A stretch of DNA of 64,000 bases from Desulfofundulus kuznetsovii DSM 6115 (GTDB lineage Bacteria > Bacillota > Desulfotomaculia > Desulfotomaculales > Desulfovirgulaceae), in assembly GCF_000214705.1 (NCBI RefSeq), contig NC_015573.1, positions 2,549,001 through 2,613,000 of the forward strand, in the 5' to 3' direction. This document shows, piece by piece, positions 1-8,643 of the stretch. The first letter of the stretch is position 1, and each line of letters starts with the position of its first letter. Below the pieces are notes generated by a model, which worked only from the letters and a program-made list of their open reading frames with translations, did not search any database and was not told where the DNA came from. The position numbers were made by a program, and so were the translations under genes.

Positions 1-1106
1 CTGGTTTCCAACGTATCCCGGTTCACCACCAGCTGGCCCCGTTCGTTTACCGCTACCGGGGTGCCCGCCAGGCACGAAAGATCGGCAACCTGCCCGATAG
101 CCTGAATGATCATTTCGCCGGGAACAAATGAAAGCCTGCTTTCGTCAAAGGTGGGGTTAAAGCAACCCCGGTCATCAAAGACCGACAACACCCCTTTAAC
201 TTCCAAACCCTGAATAAGCCCATCCTCCACCACCGCCCGGACGGGTCCCCATCCGGCGCACAGTTCTACCCCCTCCTCCTGGGCTTCCTTTACCTCCCAC
301 GGGTGGGCGGGCATAATGTCGCAGGTCTCCAGGCAAACTACCCGTACCTCCCGGGCACCCAGGCGCAGGGCGGTCCGGGCCACGTCCATGGCCACATCGC
401 CGCCACCAATGACAATCACCCTTTTTTTAACGTTCGCCGGACGGCCCAGGTTGGCCCCCTGCAGGAAGGGCAGGGCCAGCAGGACACCGGGATGATCAAA
501 CCCCGGCAGGTTTAAGCCCCGGCTTTTAGAAAGGCCCACGGCCAGGATTACCGCATCATATTCCTTTTGCAGGTCGTTTAATGAAACATCTTTGCCAATC
601 TCCACCCCGGTACGTATCTCCACGCCGGCAGCGGCGATGCGGCCCACATCCTCCCTCACCACCCGGCGGGGCAGGCGATAGGTGGGCAGGGAAGCATATA
701 AATGTCCCCCGGCCTCGGGCTGGCGCTCAAATACCGTCACGGTATACCCGGCCCTGGCCAGGTCCCAGGCTGCGGTCAGTCCCGCCGGACCGGCCCCCAC
801 TATGGCCACCCGGTAAGGAAGGGACTGCGCAGTCGGCTTATCGGGGAAAATGCTTTCTCCCCCGGCCTTTTCCAGGGCAAACCTCTTCAACGCCCGTACC
901 GATAACGGGGCATCTACCTGTCCCCGCCGGCAATGGTCTTCGCAGGGATGGGGGCAAACCCACCCGCATACCGAGGCAAAGGTATTGTTGGCCCGGATCA
1001 GCCTGGCAGCCCTTTGATAATCCCCCCGGGCTATGGCAGCCAGGTAACCGGGCACATCGGTGTTAACCGGACAATTGGCGCTGCAAGGCGGCAATGGTTC
1101 AAGCAC
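1..1106 (-). CDS. GltD-like FAD/NAD(P) oxidoreductase, 3' part cut by window edge
   Basis: Partial gene: about 369 codons are visible and no stop is reached before base 1. It starts at GTG 1106, with a purine-rich AAAGGGGG ribosome site about 8 nt upstream. The N-terminus carries the two cysteine groups of the GltD-type iron-sulfur domain (PPCSANCPV near residue 8, CGWVCPHPCEDHC near 47-59). An FAD-binding VAIVGAGPAGL follows near residue 100 and a second dinucleotide motif VIVIGGGDVAMD near residue 230. This is the architecture of the small subunit of glutamate synthase and of many related reductases that pass electrons from NAD(P)H to a partner protein. The partner is not visible, so the substrate cannot be assigned. 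Confidence 0.85.
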   Translation of the reverse strand, partial: MLEPLPPCSANCPVNTDVPGYLAAIARGDYQRAARLIRANNTFASVCGWVCPHPCEDHCRRGQVDAPLSVRALKRFALEKAGGESIFPDKPTAQSLPYRVAIVGAGPAGLTAAWDLARAGYTVTVFERQPEAGGHLYASLPTYRLPRRVVREDVGRIAAAGVEIRTGVEIGKDVSLNDLQKEYDAVILAVGLSKSRGLNLPGFDHPGVLLALPFLQGANLGRPANVKKRVIVIGGGDVAMDVARTALRLGAREVRVVCLETCDIMPAHPWEVKEAQEEGVELCAGWGPVRAVVEDGLIQGLEVKGVLSVFDDRGCFNPTFDESRLSFVPGEMIIQAIGQVADLSCLAGTPVAVNERGQLVVNRDTLET

Positions 1107-1310
1107 TATTAAAACCCCCTTTCTCGAACAACGGGTCATTTTTGTTTATACAATTCAGCACATTACGGTTATGATTCTTTGTCGGGTGTCCAATTCCTTC
1201 ATTAACATCCCGAAAAAGTAAATGTTCAGTGAACCCGTCCCCACATTTTCCGCAGCTTGCGGGAGTACCACTATTTTGTGCCTTATATTACAAATTAGCC
1301 TGTCAACCTA

Positions 1311-1339
1311 TTGCACTAAAAAAAGGTTTATGATATTAT
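1311..1339 (+). promoter_or_regulatory. Candidate sigmaA promoter for the TauE/SafE gene
   Basis: TTGCAC at 1311-1316 and TATTAT at 1334-1339 are separated by 17 bp. They lie about 85 bp upstream of the likely start codon at 1424. The rest of the 317-bp gap (1107-1423) shows no gene. Confidence 0.5.
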
Positions 1340-1354
1340 ACCAGCAACAGGATA

Positions 1355-1370
1355 TGTGCTAGTTATCACA
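1355..1370. promoter_or_regulatory. CRP/FNR-like half-palindrome downstream of the promoter
   Basis: TGTGCTAGTTATCACA differs by one base from the TGTGA-N6-TCACA pattern bound by CRP/FNR-family regulators. It begins about 9 bp after the predicted transcription start, a position that would suit repression. A perfect match to the pattern occurs at 2765-2782. Confidence 0.35.
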
Positions 1371-1423
1371 AGCACACTTTGATCTCTTTATTTAATCATT
1401 CCGCATATTTGGGGAGGGATAAA

Positions 1424-2413
1424 ATGAGCCCGGCCGTTTTCTTCCTGACCGGCTTTGCCGGAGGATTTTTATATCGCGCCGGTGGTCCGGCCTACCAGTT
1501 GTTTACCGTCCCCCTGCTGATCATTACCGGCCTGCCCCTACCCGCAGCTGTAGGCAGCGGCATTCTCCTCAATGCAGCCAGCAAACTAAAGTTGATATAC
1601 TGCCCTGAAATCACGCGGCACGCTCATAAACGGGTGGGCATGACCGTGGCCATTCTATCCCTGCCCTTTATGTTAACCGGAAAGCAACTCCTCCTCTGGC
1701 TCAGCATCCTGCCGGAAGGCATGGCGGTCCTCGTTTTTACCTACAGCACCGTTCTGGTCATCACCGCCCTCATCGCTGCCGGCCGTTATCGCCACTACTA
1801 CCAGTTCGGCTTTGAGGACGAAAACCCGCTACCCCCGGGCGGCCTGCTCTGGAGATACCCCCTTGCGGTACCGGGGCTCGCATTCCCCAAACATATCACG
1901 GTAGGCCGGGTAAGTCTAGTCGGTGGGTCCATCGGCCTTTGTGCGGGTCTGTTTGGATTAAATACCCGTGCCCTGCTGGAACCGCTTTTGATGTACGTGA
2001 CCGGCTTATCCCGCCGGCAGGCCCGGGCCACCGCATCTTTTACCCTGTATCCGGTTGGTGCCTTCGCCGTGATTATCTTCCTTCCCGACCTGTTCACTTT
2101 TTCCGCGGCGGGGATTACTCTCATAAGCCTCTGTACCGGCTATCTGGCCGGCTACCTCCACGCATGGCATCTTCGCCGGGACATACTACAAAACCCGGAG
2201 GAGAGCATTTTCCTTGCCTGGTGGGGTTTTAGCTCCGCCTTAGTGCTGCTGGGCAGTCGGGCGGCCGGCCTGGCCTCCTTTTATACCACCGCGCTTATGT
2301 TTGGGCCGGCCCTGGTCACCATGCTCGGCTTCACCTTAATCACCTTCTACCAGGTACGCGGGAGCGATACCTTAACCCGCAGTAATGTACAACAGAACTT
2401 TAAAAGTCTTTAA
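1424..2413 (+). CDS. TauE/SafE family membrane permease
   Basis: A 329-residue, very hydrophobic protein with about eight predicted membrane spans. The N-terminal FLTGFAGGFLYRAGG and a later VGGSIGLCAGLFGLN are the two glycine-rich repeats typical of the TauE/SafE superfamily, which exports sulfite, sulfonates and other small anions. The open frame begins at 1379, but the ATG at 1424 is preceded by GGGGAGGG at good spacing and is preferred. The next gene starts 20 bp after the stop and is probably co-transcribed. A second family member lies on the other strand at 3390-4343. The substrate cannot be read from sequence. Confidence 0.8.
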   Translation: MSPAVFFLTGFAGGFLYRAGGPAYQLFTVPLLIITGLPLPAAVGSGILLNAASKLKLIYCPEITRHAHKRVGMTVAILSLPFMLTGKQLLLWLSILPEGMAVLVFTYSTVLVITALIAAGRYRHYYQFGFEDENPLPPGGLLWRYPLAVPGLAFPKHITVGRVSLVGGSIGLCAGLFGLNTRALLEPLLMYVTGLSRRQARATASFTLYPVGAFAVIIFLPDLFTFSAAGITLISLCTGYLAGYLHAWHLRRDILQNPEESIFLAWWGFSSALVLLGSRAAGLASFYTTALMFGPALVTMLGFTLITFYQVRGSDTLTRSNVQQNFKSL

Positions 2414-2433
2414 AAATAAAGGGGGCGAGGGCA

Positions 2434-2754
2434 ATGTCATGGCCGCTTAAAGGCAATCAACACCGGAATAAAAAGCGGCCCGCCGGGCTGCCCGCCGCTT
2501 ACCGCCGGCGGAATATAATCTACCTTTTCGAACCGCTCCAGAGTTCCCCACTGGCACCCCATCCGGGGCTGCCGCCTTTGGGAAGGTGGGAAAAAAGTTT
2601 AAGTCATCCTTTTGCGGAAATTGAAATTTCCCGCGCTTTGCGGGCGGAAAAAGATGCCCGGGTTAACCGCTGGCACCTCCTCCTGCCCGTGCTTACCCTG
2701 AGCATACCCACCGCCCTTTGCCTGTACGGCTTTGTGAATTATTTCATTCGCTAA
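2434..2754 (+). CDS. Small hypothetical protein with one C-terminal membrane segment
   Basis: A 106-residue protein with a strong ribosome site (GGGGGCGAGG) 5-6 nt before ATG. The N-terminal 75 residues are basic and proline-rich with no recognised domain; residues 80-102 form one hydrophobic helix and the protein ends in FIR. It is therefore probably a bitopic membrane protein with a cytoplasmic N-terminus. It follows the TauE-like gene by 20 bp, so a role as an accessory to that permease is possible, but this is inference from position only. Confidence 0.55.
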   Translation: MSWPLKGNQHRNKKRPAGLPAAYRRRNIIYLFEPLQSSPLAPHPGLPPLGRWEKSLSHPFAEIEISRALRAEKDARVNRWHLLLPVLTLSIPTALCLYGFVNYFIR

Positions 2755-2764
2755 GCCGGCAGGA

Positions 2765-2782
2765 TTGTGATATCAGTCACAA
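2765..2782. promoter_or_regulatory. Perfect CRP/FNR-type palindrome
   Basis: TTGTGATATCAGTCACAA is a perfect TTGTGA-N6-TCACAA inverted repeat, the form bound by CRP/FNR-family regulators. It lies 10 bp after the stop of the small membrane protein and about 90 bp beyond the 3' end of the convergent gene. A good AAAGGAGG ribosome site follows at about 2795, but no usable start codon sits behind it. The Rex consensus is a poorer match because the inner AA/TT bases are missing. Confidence 0.45.
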
Positions 2783-2874
2783 GACGACCTTTAAAGGAGG
2801 CGACCCCTGTAGTCCAAACCGTTGCCACATTTGATACCAGGGCCGCCGCAGCATTTTTCGCCACCAATATGCCT

Positions 2875-3357
2875 TTAGTGTCCGCTCACAGCCAGAACAC
2901 CCGAAGCCGCCAGAACGAGCACCACTACTTCAGCAAGAACTATAAAAGTGTACGGTACATCCTTCTTGGACAGGTAAGCCGGCAATAAAATCAGGTACCC
3001 GATGATGGTCAGCGCAGCCAGAAGTGCCATGCCAATAAAGTTCAGGAAGTCACTGTAGCCGAGCATGCTAAACCAGCCCCACCCGGTGGGCATGTGTGCC
3101 ACCTGGACAAATTCGCTGGCCTTCATTCCCCAGTACTGGGGAAGCATAGCCGGTTCAATGTACGGCTTAACCAGCCCGGTGAGATAAATAATATTGGACA
3201 AAAGCAACAGGGCGATCCCCAGCCAGGAGCCGTAGAGAAGCACATTGGCGTAAGCCAGCTGTTCCGGCGCCACCTCCACCTGTGGCGCCACTGACGCTTT
3301 TGCCGGTGCTTCTTGCGGCGCGGGGCTTTTCAGCATTTCCGCTTGCGGTTTGGCCAT
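2875..3357 (-). CDS. Three-span membrane protein next to TauE/SafE (DUF1634-like architecture)
   Basis: A 160-residue protein with an alanine- and proline-rich cytoplasmic N-terminus (1-35) followed by three hydrophobic segments at about 40-62, 103-125 and 137-157. It starts 32 bp after the stop of the TauE/SafE gene at 3390-4343 and is clearly in its operon. Small three-span proteins of the DUF1634 kind are often coupled to TauE/SafE exporters; this one resembles them in size and layout, but I cannot confirm family membership by eye. No catalytic motif is visible. Confidence 0.6.
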   Translation of the reverse strand: MAKPQAEMLKSPAPQEAPAKASVAPQVEVAPEQLAYANVLLYGSWLGIALLLLSNIIYLTGLVKPYIEPAMLPQYWGMKASEFVQVAHMPTGWGWFSMLGYSDFLNFIGMALLAALTIIGYLILLPAYLSKKDVPYTFIVLAEVVVLVLAASGVLAVSGH

Positions 3358-3389
3358 CTTTTTTCCCCTCCTTAAAAGTCCCCTCTAAG

Positions 3390-4343
3390 CTAGTTCCAGA
3401 TCCCCAAACCTTTGAGCAGTGAACGCAGGCCGGCAGCCAGGAGTAAAACGATCACCAGGTATTTCACAGCTTTAGGCTTGGCCGTGGCCAGCAGCCGCAC
3501 CCCAACGAAGGAACCTAACATGATGCCCACGATGGAAGGCACGGCGATAACGGGCAACACCGCCCCCTGGTTCAGGTAAACCCAGGCCGCCGAGGTATCG
3601 GTAATGGAGAGGAGGAACTTGCTGGTGCCCACTGCTACCTTAAGGGGCGCACCCATGAGCAGGTTCAGCACCGGAACATTCGCCCACCCGGCACCCAGGC
3701 CGAACATACCGGCCATAATACCAATGGCGATAAATAAAAGGAAACCCTGTGGCGTTCGCCATACCGACCAGTCTACGGTTTTCCCGGAAGAACGTTCGTA
3801 ATAGGTACCACCTATTTTTAAAAACCGGGCCAGCTTATCGCTTCCTCCCACCTGGGGAAACTCCGTATTTTTTGAAACTACGAACAAAAAGGCAATGAGC
3901 ACGATGGTAATACCCAGAGCGGTCTGCACCACGTTGTTGGGCAGAGCCAGGCCGATAAAAGCTCCCACCATGCTGAAAGTGGATGCTATTAAAGCCACCG
4001 GCAAGGCAAGTCGCAGATTGGCCAGGTTAAGTTTTAAAAGGCCCGGTCCTGCCGCCAGAGCCCCGGCCAGGGCCACCAGCAACCCCGCCCCGCGGACAAA
4101 GTCCAGATTAAAGGGAAAAAAGCTGCCCACGATGGGAACAAACAAAACACCGCCTCCTACACCCCCAAGCACAGCCACAATACCCAGCACGAAAGTGGTA
4201 ATAAACAGGAGCAGCGGCCACACCCACCAGGGCATACCCGGGGTCCCGGCAGCCGTGCTTACCGCCGCCCCAGTGGTGGTCACGGCTGCGGTTGCCTTGG
4301 CCGCCAGTCCTCCCCCTGTAAAGGTAGCTAACCAATCAAGCAT
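3390..4343 (-). CDS. TauE/SafE family sulfite/organosulfur exporter
   Basis: A 317-residue polytopic protein. Residues 1-35 are low-complexity Ala/Thr. After this come the first TauE repeat (LGGVGGGVLFVPIVG, about 63-77) and the second (MFGLGAGWANVPVLN), separated by a hydrophilic cytoplasmic loop of about 50 residues. These repeats identify the family, whose members export sulfite, sulfoacetate or related anions. The start is supported by a GGAGGG site 7 nt upstream. In sulfate- or sulfonate-metabolising anaerobes such genes deal with sulfur oxyanions, but no sulfur enzyme is visible nearby. Confidence 0.85.
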   Translation of the reverse strand: MLDWLATFTGGGLAAKATAAVTTTGAAVSTAAGTPGMPWWVWPLLLFITTFVLGIVAVLGGVGGGVLFVPIVGSFFPFNLDFVRGAGLLVALAGALAAGPGLLKLNLANLRLALPVALIASTFSMVGAFIGLALPNNVVQTALGITIVLIAFLFVVSKNTEFPQVGGSDKLARFLKIGGTYYERSSGKTVDWSVWRTPQGFLLFIAIGIMAGMFGLGAGWANVPVLNLLMGAPLKVAVGTSKFLLSITDTSAAWVYLNQGAVLPVIAVPSIVGIMLGSFVGVRLLATAKPKAVKYLVIVLLLAAGLRSLLKGLGIWN

Positions 4344-4536
4344 ATCTTATCCCTCCAGGATTCATTGTTAGTATGGCCTCAAATCCCGGACATCCTGAAT
4401 TAATTCCGGAAACCATCCGGCCTGCTTACCGGGACCATACGTCCCCATTTTTGTTAACCCTTTTGCCTGTCTCGACCGGTTTTTCCACCTCCCCCTTGAA
4501 TAATGCCTATCTTTAACCACTGGGGACCAACCGCTA

Positions 4537-5208
4537 TCATTGAATGCCCAACCTGTTAATCAACGGCTTGGTTACGGCAACGAAGTCGGCAAACTTGCGC
4601 GCCGCCAGCCAGGCATCCCCTCTGCGTACAATTTCATAGGGCAGGATTACTTTGAGCCGGTATTTGCCGGTTGCCTCCACCTTGGGCAGTTCCCTCTCCA
4701 GTACGGCCCCCAGGCGTTTTTCAATTTCCTCCTTCAGTTCCAAAAGGGGCAGGAAAACCTGCCTTTTATAGCCATCCATAACCAGATCGATAACTAATAG
4801 CTCCCGGCCCTGATAAGGCCCCTTCCGCGGCCGGGTCCGGCCAATGCGGTAGTAAATGTCGTTATTGCCAAAAACCTTTACACACTTCCAGGACTCACTG
4901 ATCCCCAGGTTTTGCCCGGGCAGGGTGTACGTCACCTCGATGTTTTGTTCCGCCAGAATCCGCTTGGTCTCGGCCAGCACTTCATCTAAAAATTGGTCGA
5001 AGGTTTTTTCCTCGGGGACGGGAGCAGCCTCTTCTATATCCACGCCTTCTTCGCTCTGCAGCCAGTACTCGAACCAGTCCAGGAACTTTTTAAGCTCGCG
5101 CATTACACCGGCCTTTTCCCCCTCGCCCTCCATGGCCTGTTGGGTAACCTTTTTTAAAAACTCTTCTTTGCGCCGGTTGAAAAGCTGCAGGATATCCCTC
5201 TCCACCAT
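4537..5208 (-). CDS. Hypothetical protein, unrecognised
   Basis: A 223-residue, highly charged soluble protein. Residues 1-90 are predicted helical with many Glu and Lys (RRKEEFLKKV, LKKFLDWFEYWLQ). The C-terminal half looks like mixed alpha/beta (YRIGRTRPRKGPYQGRELL, then GKYRLKVILPYEIVRR near 180-195). No signal peptide, membrane span or catalytic motif is seen. GAGGTGA lies about 10 nt before the ATG. It is an isolated single gene with gaps on both sides, and I do not recognise the family. Codon use resembles its neighbours, so it is likely a true gene. Confidence 0.6.
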   Translation of the reverse strand: MVERDILQLFNRRKEEFLKKVTQQAMEGEGEKAGVMRELKKFLDWFEYWLQSEEGVDIEEAAPVPEEKTFDQFLDEVLAETKRILAEQNIEVTYTLPGQNLGISESWKCVKVFGNNDIYYRIGRTRPRKGPYQGRELLVIDLVMDGYKRQVFLPLLELKEEIEKRLGAVLERELPKVEATGKYRLKVILPYEIVRRGDAWLAARKFADFVAVTKPLINRLGIQ

Positions 5209-5521
5209 GACCCCTTTATCACCTCACTTGACCAATCCCGCGAAGGCTTTGTGCTTGTAACCCCATGCACATATTAGCCGACAAAAAACCCCCGTATTTG
5301 CCCGGATGATGTTTCTTAAACGACACCGGCATGTTATAATAAACGCAAAGGCTTGTGAAAAAAGTTATAAATTGACCTTGCATTTTGCGTACCAGCCTGT
5401 TAAGCCCGGAAAAATACAGGTTTTGCCCCCAAGGCAAGTAGCCTGTTGTGTTTAAAAACAGACAGTTTCACAAACTAACCAGCCAGCAAAAAGGGACATG
5501 TGAAGGTGATTACAAAAACAG

Positions 5522-5548
5522 ACCGCTGTCTGTTTTCAGACAGCAGGT
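5522..5548. repeat. Hairpin/inverted repeat upstream of the two-component operon
   Basis: GCTGTCTG (5525-5532) and CAGACAGC (5537-5544) form a perfect 8-bp stem with a TTTT loop. ACC/GGT extends it across one bulged A. It sits about 45 bp before the kinase start, and CAGACAG recurs at about 5460. Possible operator or mRNA hairpin. The rest of the 383-bp gap (5209-5591) shows nothing else I can support. Confidence 0.4.
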
Positions 5549-5591
5549 GTTTGTTATCCATCACTTTGGTTAGCGGGGAAAGAGGGGGAGT

Positions 5592-7148
5592 ATGATTAAG
5601 GTCAGCTGGCGCAGCCTGCGCTTTCAAATTATGGCCATCACCGTGGTGCTACTGCTGATTCCGGTTTTATTGCTTCTTTACGACCTTATTTTTGCCACCA
5701 AAAGTGAAGAGGCCATGATTTCCTCCCTGGAGGAACGTCTCGGCTCTCTGTTGCACAAGCAGGTTGTCCCCGGTCTGGAACAAGCGCTGCAAAAAAGACT
5801 GCAGGAAGAAAGGTTTATTGACCTGGATCCCGAAAACCAGGCCAGTTACCTGCAGGCCAGTTTTGAGGAGGTCACCCGCCCCCTGGTGCCCAACTATCCC
5901 GGTGTCAGGTTTGGCCTTTACTTGCCTGATCATAAACAAATTTTTGTCCAGGGTTTTCTGCACGAGTACCGCCAGCTTTCCCCCCAGGAAAGCCGGGAAA
6001 GGGAAAGACGCATTTTGAATGAGGCTGATTCGGGTTTGATGGCGGTAGTGGCCAGCCAGCGCCCCCTGGCCCGCCTGACTACCAGTTTGAATGATGAAAC
6101 TTTTGAATACCTGACACCCGTCATTATCGACGGCAAGCTGGTGGCGGTAGCGTGGGTAGATGAACGCCTGCATCCCATCTTTGCCCAGAGCCGCTACTTC
6201 CGGCTTATCTCCCGCTACGTGACCCTGTTTGTTTTCTTTGCCTGTACCGGAGGGGTTCTCTTTCTGGTCCATAATCTGGTAAGATCTGTAAACCAAATCA
6301 AGGAAGGGCTGGGCCACCTGGAGAAGGATTTGAATCACCTGCTTCCGGACCTTCCCGGGGAAGCCGGTCAAATTGCCCGGGCCATCAACCGGATGGCCCG
6401 CTCCATCGCTGAAAAAGAAAAGCTGGAGGAGCAACTGCACCGGTCCGAACGCCTGGCCGCCCTCGGTCGCCTGGTCACCGGCATCGCCCATGAATTGCGC
6501 AACCCCATTTCCGTTGTTAAAACCATCATCCAGGTAATGGAACAAGATTTAAAGGGCATACCTGATATTAAGCAATATACCGATATCATAAAAGAACAAA
6601 TCGACCGGCAGAACAGGATTATCCAGGAGTTGCTGGATTTCGGCCGGCCAGCTAAAAATTTCGTCCATCCCGCGTCGGTAAATTCCCTGCTCGATAAAGT
6701 GCTTACCTTTACCACCCCTCTGCTGAGGGAGCATCAAGTACAGCTAAATGTAGAAAAAGACCCGCACATTCCGCTTATAGAAGTGGACGGAGAACGCATT
6801 AAACAGGTATTTGTCAATTTAATCCTGAACGCCGTCCAGGTCATGCCCGAGGGAGGCAGGCTAACCATCAAAACCTATGCCGGTAACAACCGCGTGTGCA
6901 TCCAGTTCAGTGATACCGGACCGGGAATTGCCAGCGAGGACATCTCACGGATTTTCGATCCTTTTTACACCACCCGGAAAGATGGAACCGGACTGGGGCT
7001 GTCCATCAGCCACCAGATTGTCGCCAGCCATGGCGGAAACATTGATGTGACATCAAGTGAAAAAGGGGCCACCTTTACCGTATGCCTACCCATAATGGAT
7101 CCGACAGGAGGGCAAGCCAACCATGGTACCAACAATTCTAATCATTGA
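5592..7148 (+). CDS. Membrane sensor histidine kinase of an NtrC-type two-component system
   Basis: A 518-residue protein. Transmembrane helix 1 is at about 13-33, an extracytoplasmic sensor region of about 170 residues follows, and helix 2 is at about 208-230. After a HAMP-like linker come the HisKA phosphoacceptor (LVTGIAHELRNPISVVK, His near 301), the N box (VNLILNAVQVM) and the G boxes (DTGPGIASEDISRIFDPF, GTGLGLSI). This is a complete NtrB/AtoS-like kinase that should sense an external signal. It overlaps the response regulator gene by 26 nt, so the two are translated together. The start has a GAGGGGGAG ribosome site. The signal is unknown. Confidence 0.9.
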   Translation: MIKVSWRSLRFQIMAITVVLLLIPVLLLLYDLIFATKSEEAMISSLEERLGSLLHKQVVPGLEQALQKRLQEERFIDLDPENQASYLQASFEEVTRPLVPNYPGVRFGLYLPDHKQIFVQGFLHEYRQLSPQESRERERRILNEADSGLMAVVASQRPLARLTTSLNDETFEYLTPVIIDGKLVAVAWVDERLHPIFAQSRYFRLISRYVTLFVFFACTGGVLFLVHNLVRSVNQIKEGLGHLEKDLNHLLPDLPGEAGQIARAINRMARSIAEKEKLEEQLHRSERLAALGRLVTGIAHELRNPISVVKTIIQVMEQDLKGIPDIKQYTDIIKEQIDRQNRIIQELLDFGRPAKNFVHPASVNSLLDKVLTFTTPLLREHQVQLNVEKDPHIPLIEVDGERIKQVFVNLILNAVQVMPEGGRLTIKTYAGNNRVCIQFSDTGPGIASEDISRIFDPFYTTRKDGTGLGLSISHQIVASHGGNIDVTSSEKGATFTVCLPIMDPTGGQANHGTNNSNH

Positions 7149-8475
7149 TGACGAACAGCATCTTTGCTGGGCACTGGAACGGGCCATGCAACAGGAAGGC
7201 TACCATGTGTTATCCACCACCTCCCCGTTAAAAGGACTGGAACTAATCCGCGAGGAACAACCTTCCCTGGTAATTCTGGACCTAAAAATGCCCGAGATGG
7301 ACGGAATGGATGTACTCCGCAAGGCCAGGGAAATGCAGCCCAAAATCCCCGTGGTTATTCTCACCGCCCACGGCACCATCGAGACGGCCATTGAGGCCAT
7401 GAAAATAGGGGCGGCCGATTACATCACCAAGCCTTTCGACCTGGACGAATTGAAAATGGTCATCAAACAAAACCTGGTGATCACCCAGCTGGCCACCGAG
7501 GTTAGCTTTCTGCGCTCCGAGTTAACCAAAAGGTACAGCAAATTGGTGGGAAAAAGCCCGGCCATTCAGGAAGTGGTTAAATTGATCGAGCGGGTGGCCG
7601 CGAGCGATGCTACCGTCTTAATTACCGGGGAAAGCGGTACCGGCAAAGAGGTAGCCGCGGTAGCCATCCACCAAAACAGCCCCCGCCGGGACGGGCCCTT
7701 TATTGCCATTAACTGCGCAGCGCTGCCCGAACATTTACTGGAAAGCGAACTTTTTGGTCATGAAAAGGGGGCTTTTACCGGGGCCACTGCCCGTAAACTT
7801 GGTCGTTTTGAACTGGCCGACCGGGGCACCATTTTCCTGGATGAAATCACCGAAATGTCCCTTTCCATGCAGGCCAAGCTCCTGCGGGTGGTCCAGGAAA
7901 TGTCTTTCGAGCGGGTGGGAGGCACGGAAACAATCCATGTTGATGTGCGGGTTATTGCGGCTACAAACCGCAACCTGACCGAAGCCATAGAAAAAGGGAT
8001 CTTCCGGGAGGATCTCTATTACCGCCTGAATGTGTTCCAGATCCACCTGCCGCCATTGCGGGAAAGAAAGGAGGACATCCCCCTTTTGGCCAACCATTTC
8101 CTGGAAAAATTTCGCCCCAAGTACCTGGTGAATAAAATTTCCCCGGCGGCCATGGAGCTTTTGTGCAGTTACCACTGGCCGGGAAACATCCGGGAACTGC
8201 AGAACGTAATTGAGCGGGCGGCCATTATTTGCCAGGGCAATGAAATACTGCCCGAACACCTGCCCAAGGAACTGCTGCACACGCCCCAAAATGAAAAGGA
8301 ACTGGTGATCAACTTCCCCGATGAAGGCATCTCCCTGGAACAGGTGGAAAAGGAGCTGATCATCAAGGCCCTTCAGAAAAGCGGGGGTAATCAAACCCGC
8401 GCCGCCCAGTTGCTGGGCATTACCCGCTCGGCCCTCTTATACCGGGCGCAAAAATACGGCATTATCACCAGTTAG
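7123..8475 (+). CDS. Sigma54-dependent NtrC-family response regulator
   Basis: A 450-residue protein with the three classical domains. The receiver has its phosphoacceptor Asp in LVILDLKMPEMDG (near residue 52). The AAA+ ATPase domain (about 145-375) has Walker A GESGTGKE and the sigma54-contacting loop GAFTGA. A Fis-type helix-turn-helix lies at the C-terminus (GNQTRAAQLLGITRSALLYR). It would activate sigma54 promoters when phosphorylated by the kinase encoded just upstream. I found no convincing -24/-12 promoter (TGGCAC-N5-TTGC) in the adjacent gaps, so its target genes are probably elsewhere. Confidence 0.92.
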   Translation: MVPTILIIDDEQHLCWALERAMQQEGYHVLSTTSPLKGLELIREEQPSLVILDLKMPEMDGMDVLRKAREMQPKIPVVILTAHGTIETAIEAMKIGAADYITKPFDLDELKMVIKQNLVITQLATEVSFLRSELTKRYSKLVGKSPAIQEVVKLIERVAASDATVLITGESGTGKEVAAVAIHQNSPRRDGPFIAINCAALPEHLLESELFGHEKGAFTGATARKLGRFELADRGTIFLDEITEMSLSMQAKLLRVVQEMSFERVGGTETIHVDVRVIAATNRNLTEAIEKGIFREDLYYRLNVFQIHLPPLRERKEDIPLLANHFLEKFRPKYLVNKISPAAMELLCSYHWPGNIRELQNVIERAAIICQGNEILPEHLPKELLHTPQNEKELVINFPDEGISLEQVEKELIIKALQKSGGNQTRAAQLLGITRSALLYRAQKYGIITS

Positions 8476-8643
8476 TTGTTGGGACCGGGGAGGAGGGGCA
8501 AACCGTCCTGGTGCAGTAAGATTTTAAAAAAGCCGGGAAAAGTTTTTTCCGGCGGCAGGATTTTTAAGGGTTTTATCAGAATATTTTTATAACCAGTAAT
8601 GGCCTTACCCAACCAGGTAAGAATATAAAGAAAAGATCGGTGG

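Noticed and set aside
303..1066. Plus-strand frames over the first kilobase
   Set aside because: They read the opposite strand of the GltD-like gene; the proline/arginine-rich composition is typical of shadow frames, and the minus strand has cofactor motifs.
2767..2988. 73-residue plus-strand frame starting in the CRP/FNR palindrome
   Set aside because: It runs into the 3' end of the membrane protein on the minus strand, its ribosome site lies inside the frame, and it has no recognisable features. A small transcript here is still possible.
5219..5437. 72-residue minus-strand frame in the gap before the sensor kinase
   Set aside because: No ribosome site, uneven composition and no domain; most likely chance.
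8531..8552. GCCGG...CCGGC hairpin after the response regulator as terminator
   Set aside because: The stem is followed by GGCAGGATTTTT rather than a direct T-run, so it is too weak to list as a feature.
7123..8643. Sigma54 promoter as target of the NtrC-type regulator
   Set aside because: No TGGCAC-N5-TTGC-like element was seen in the gaps before the kinase, acuA or the nucleotidyltransferase gene.
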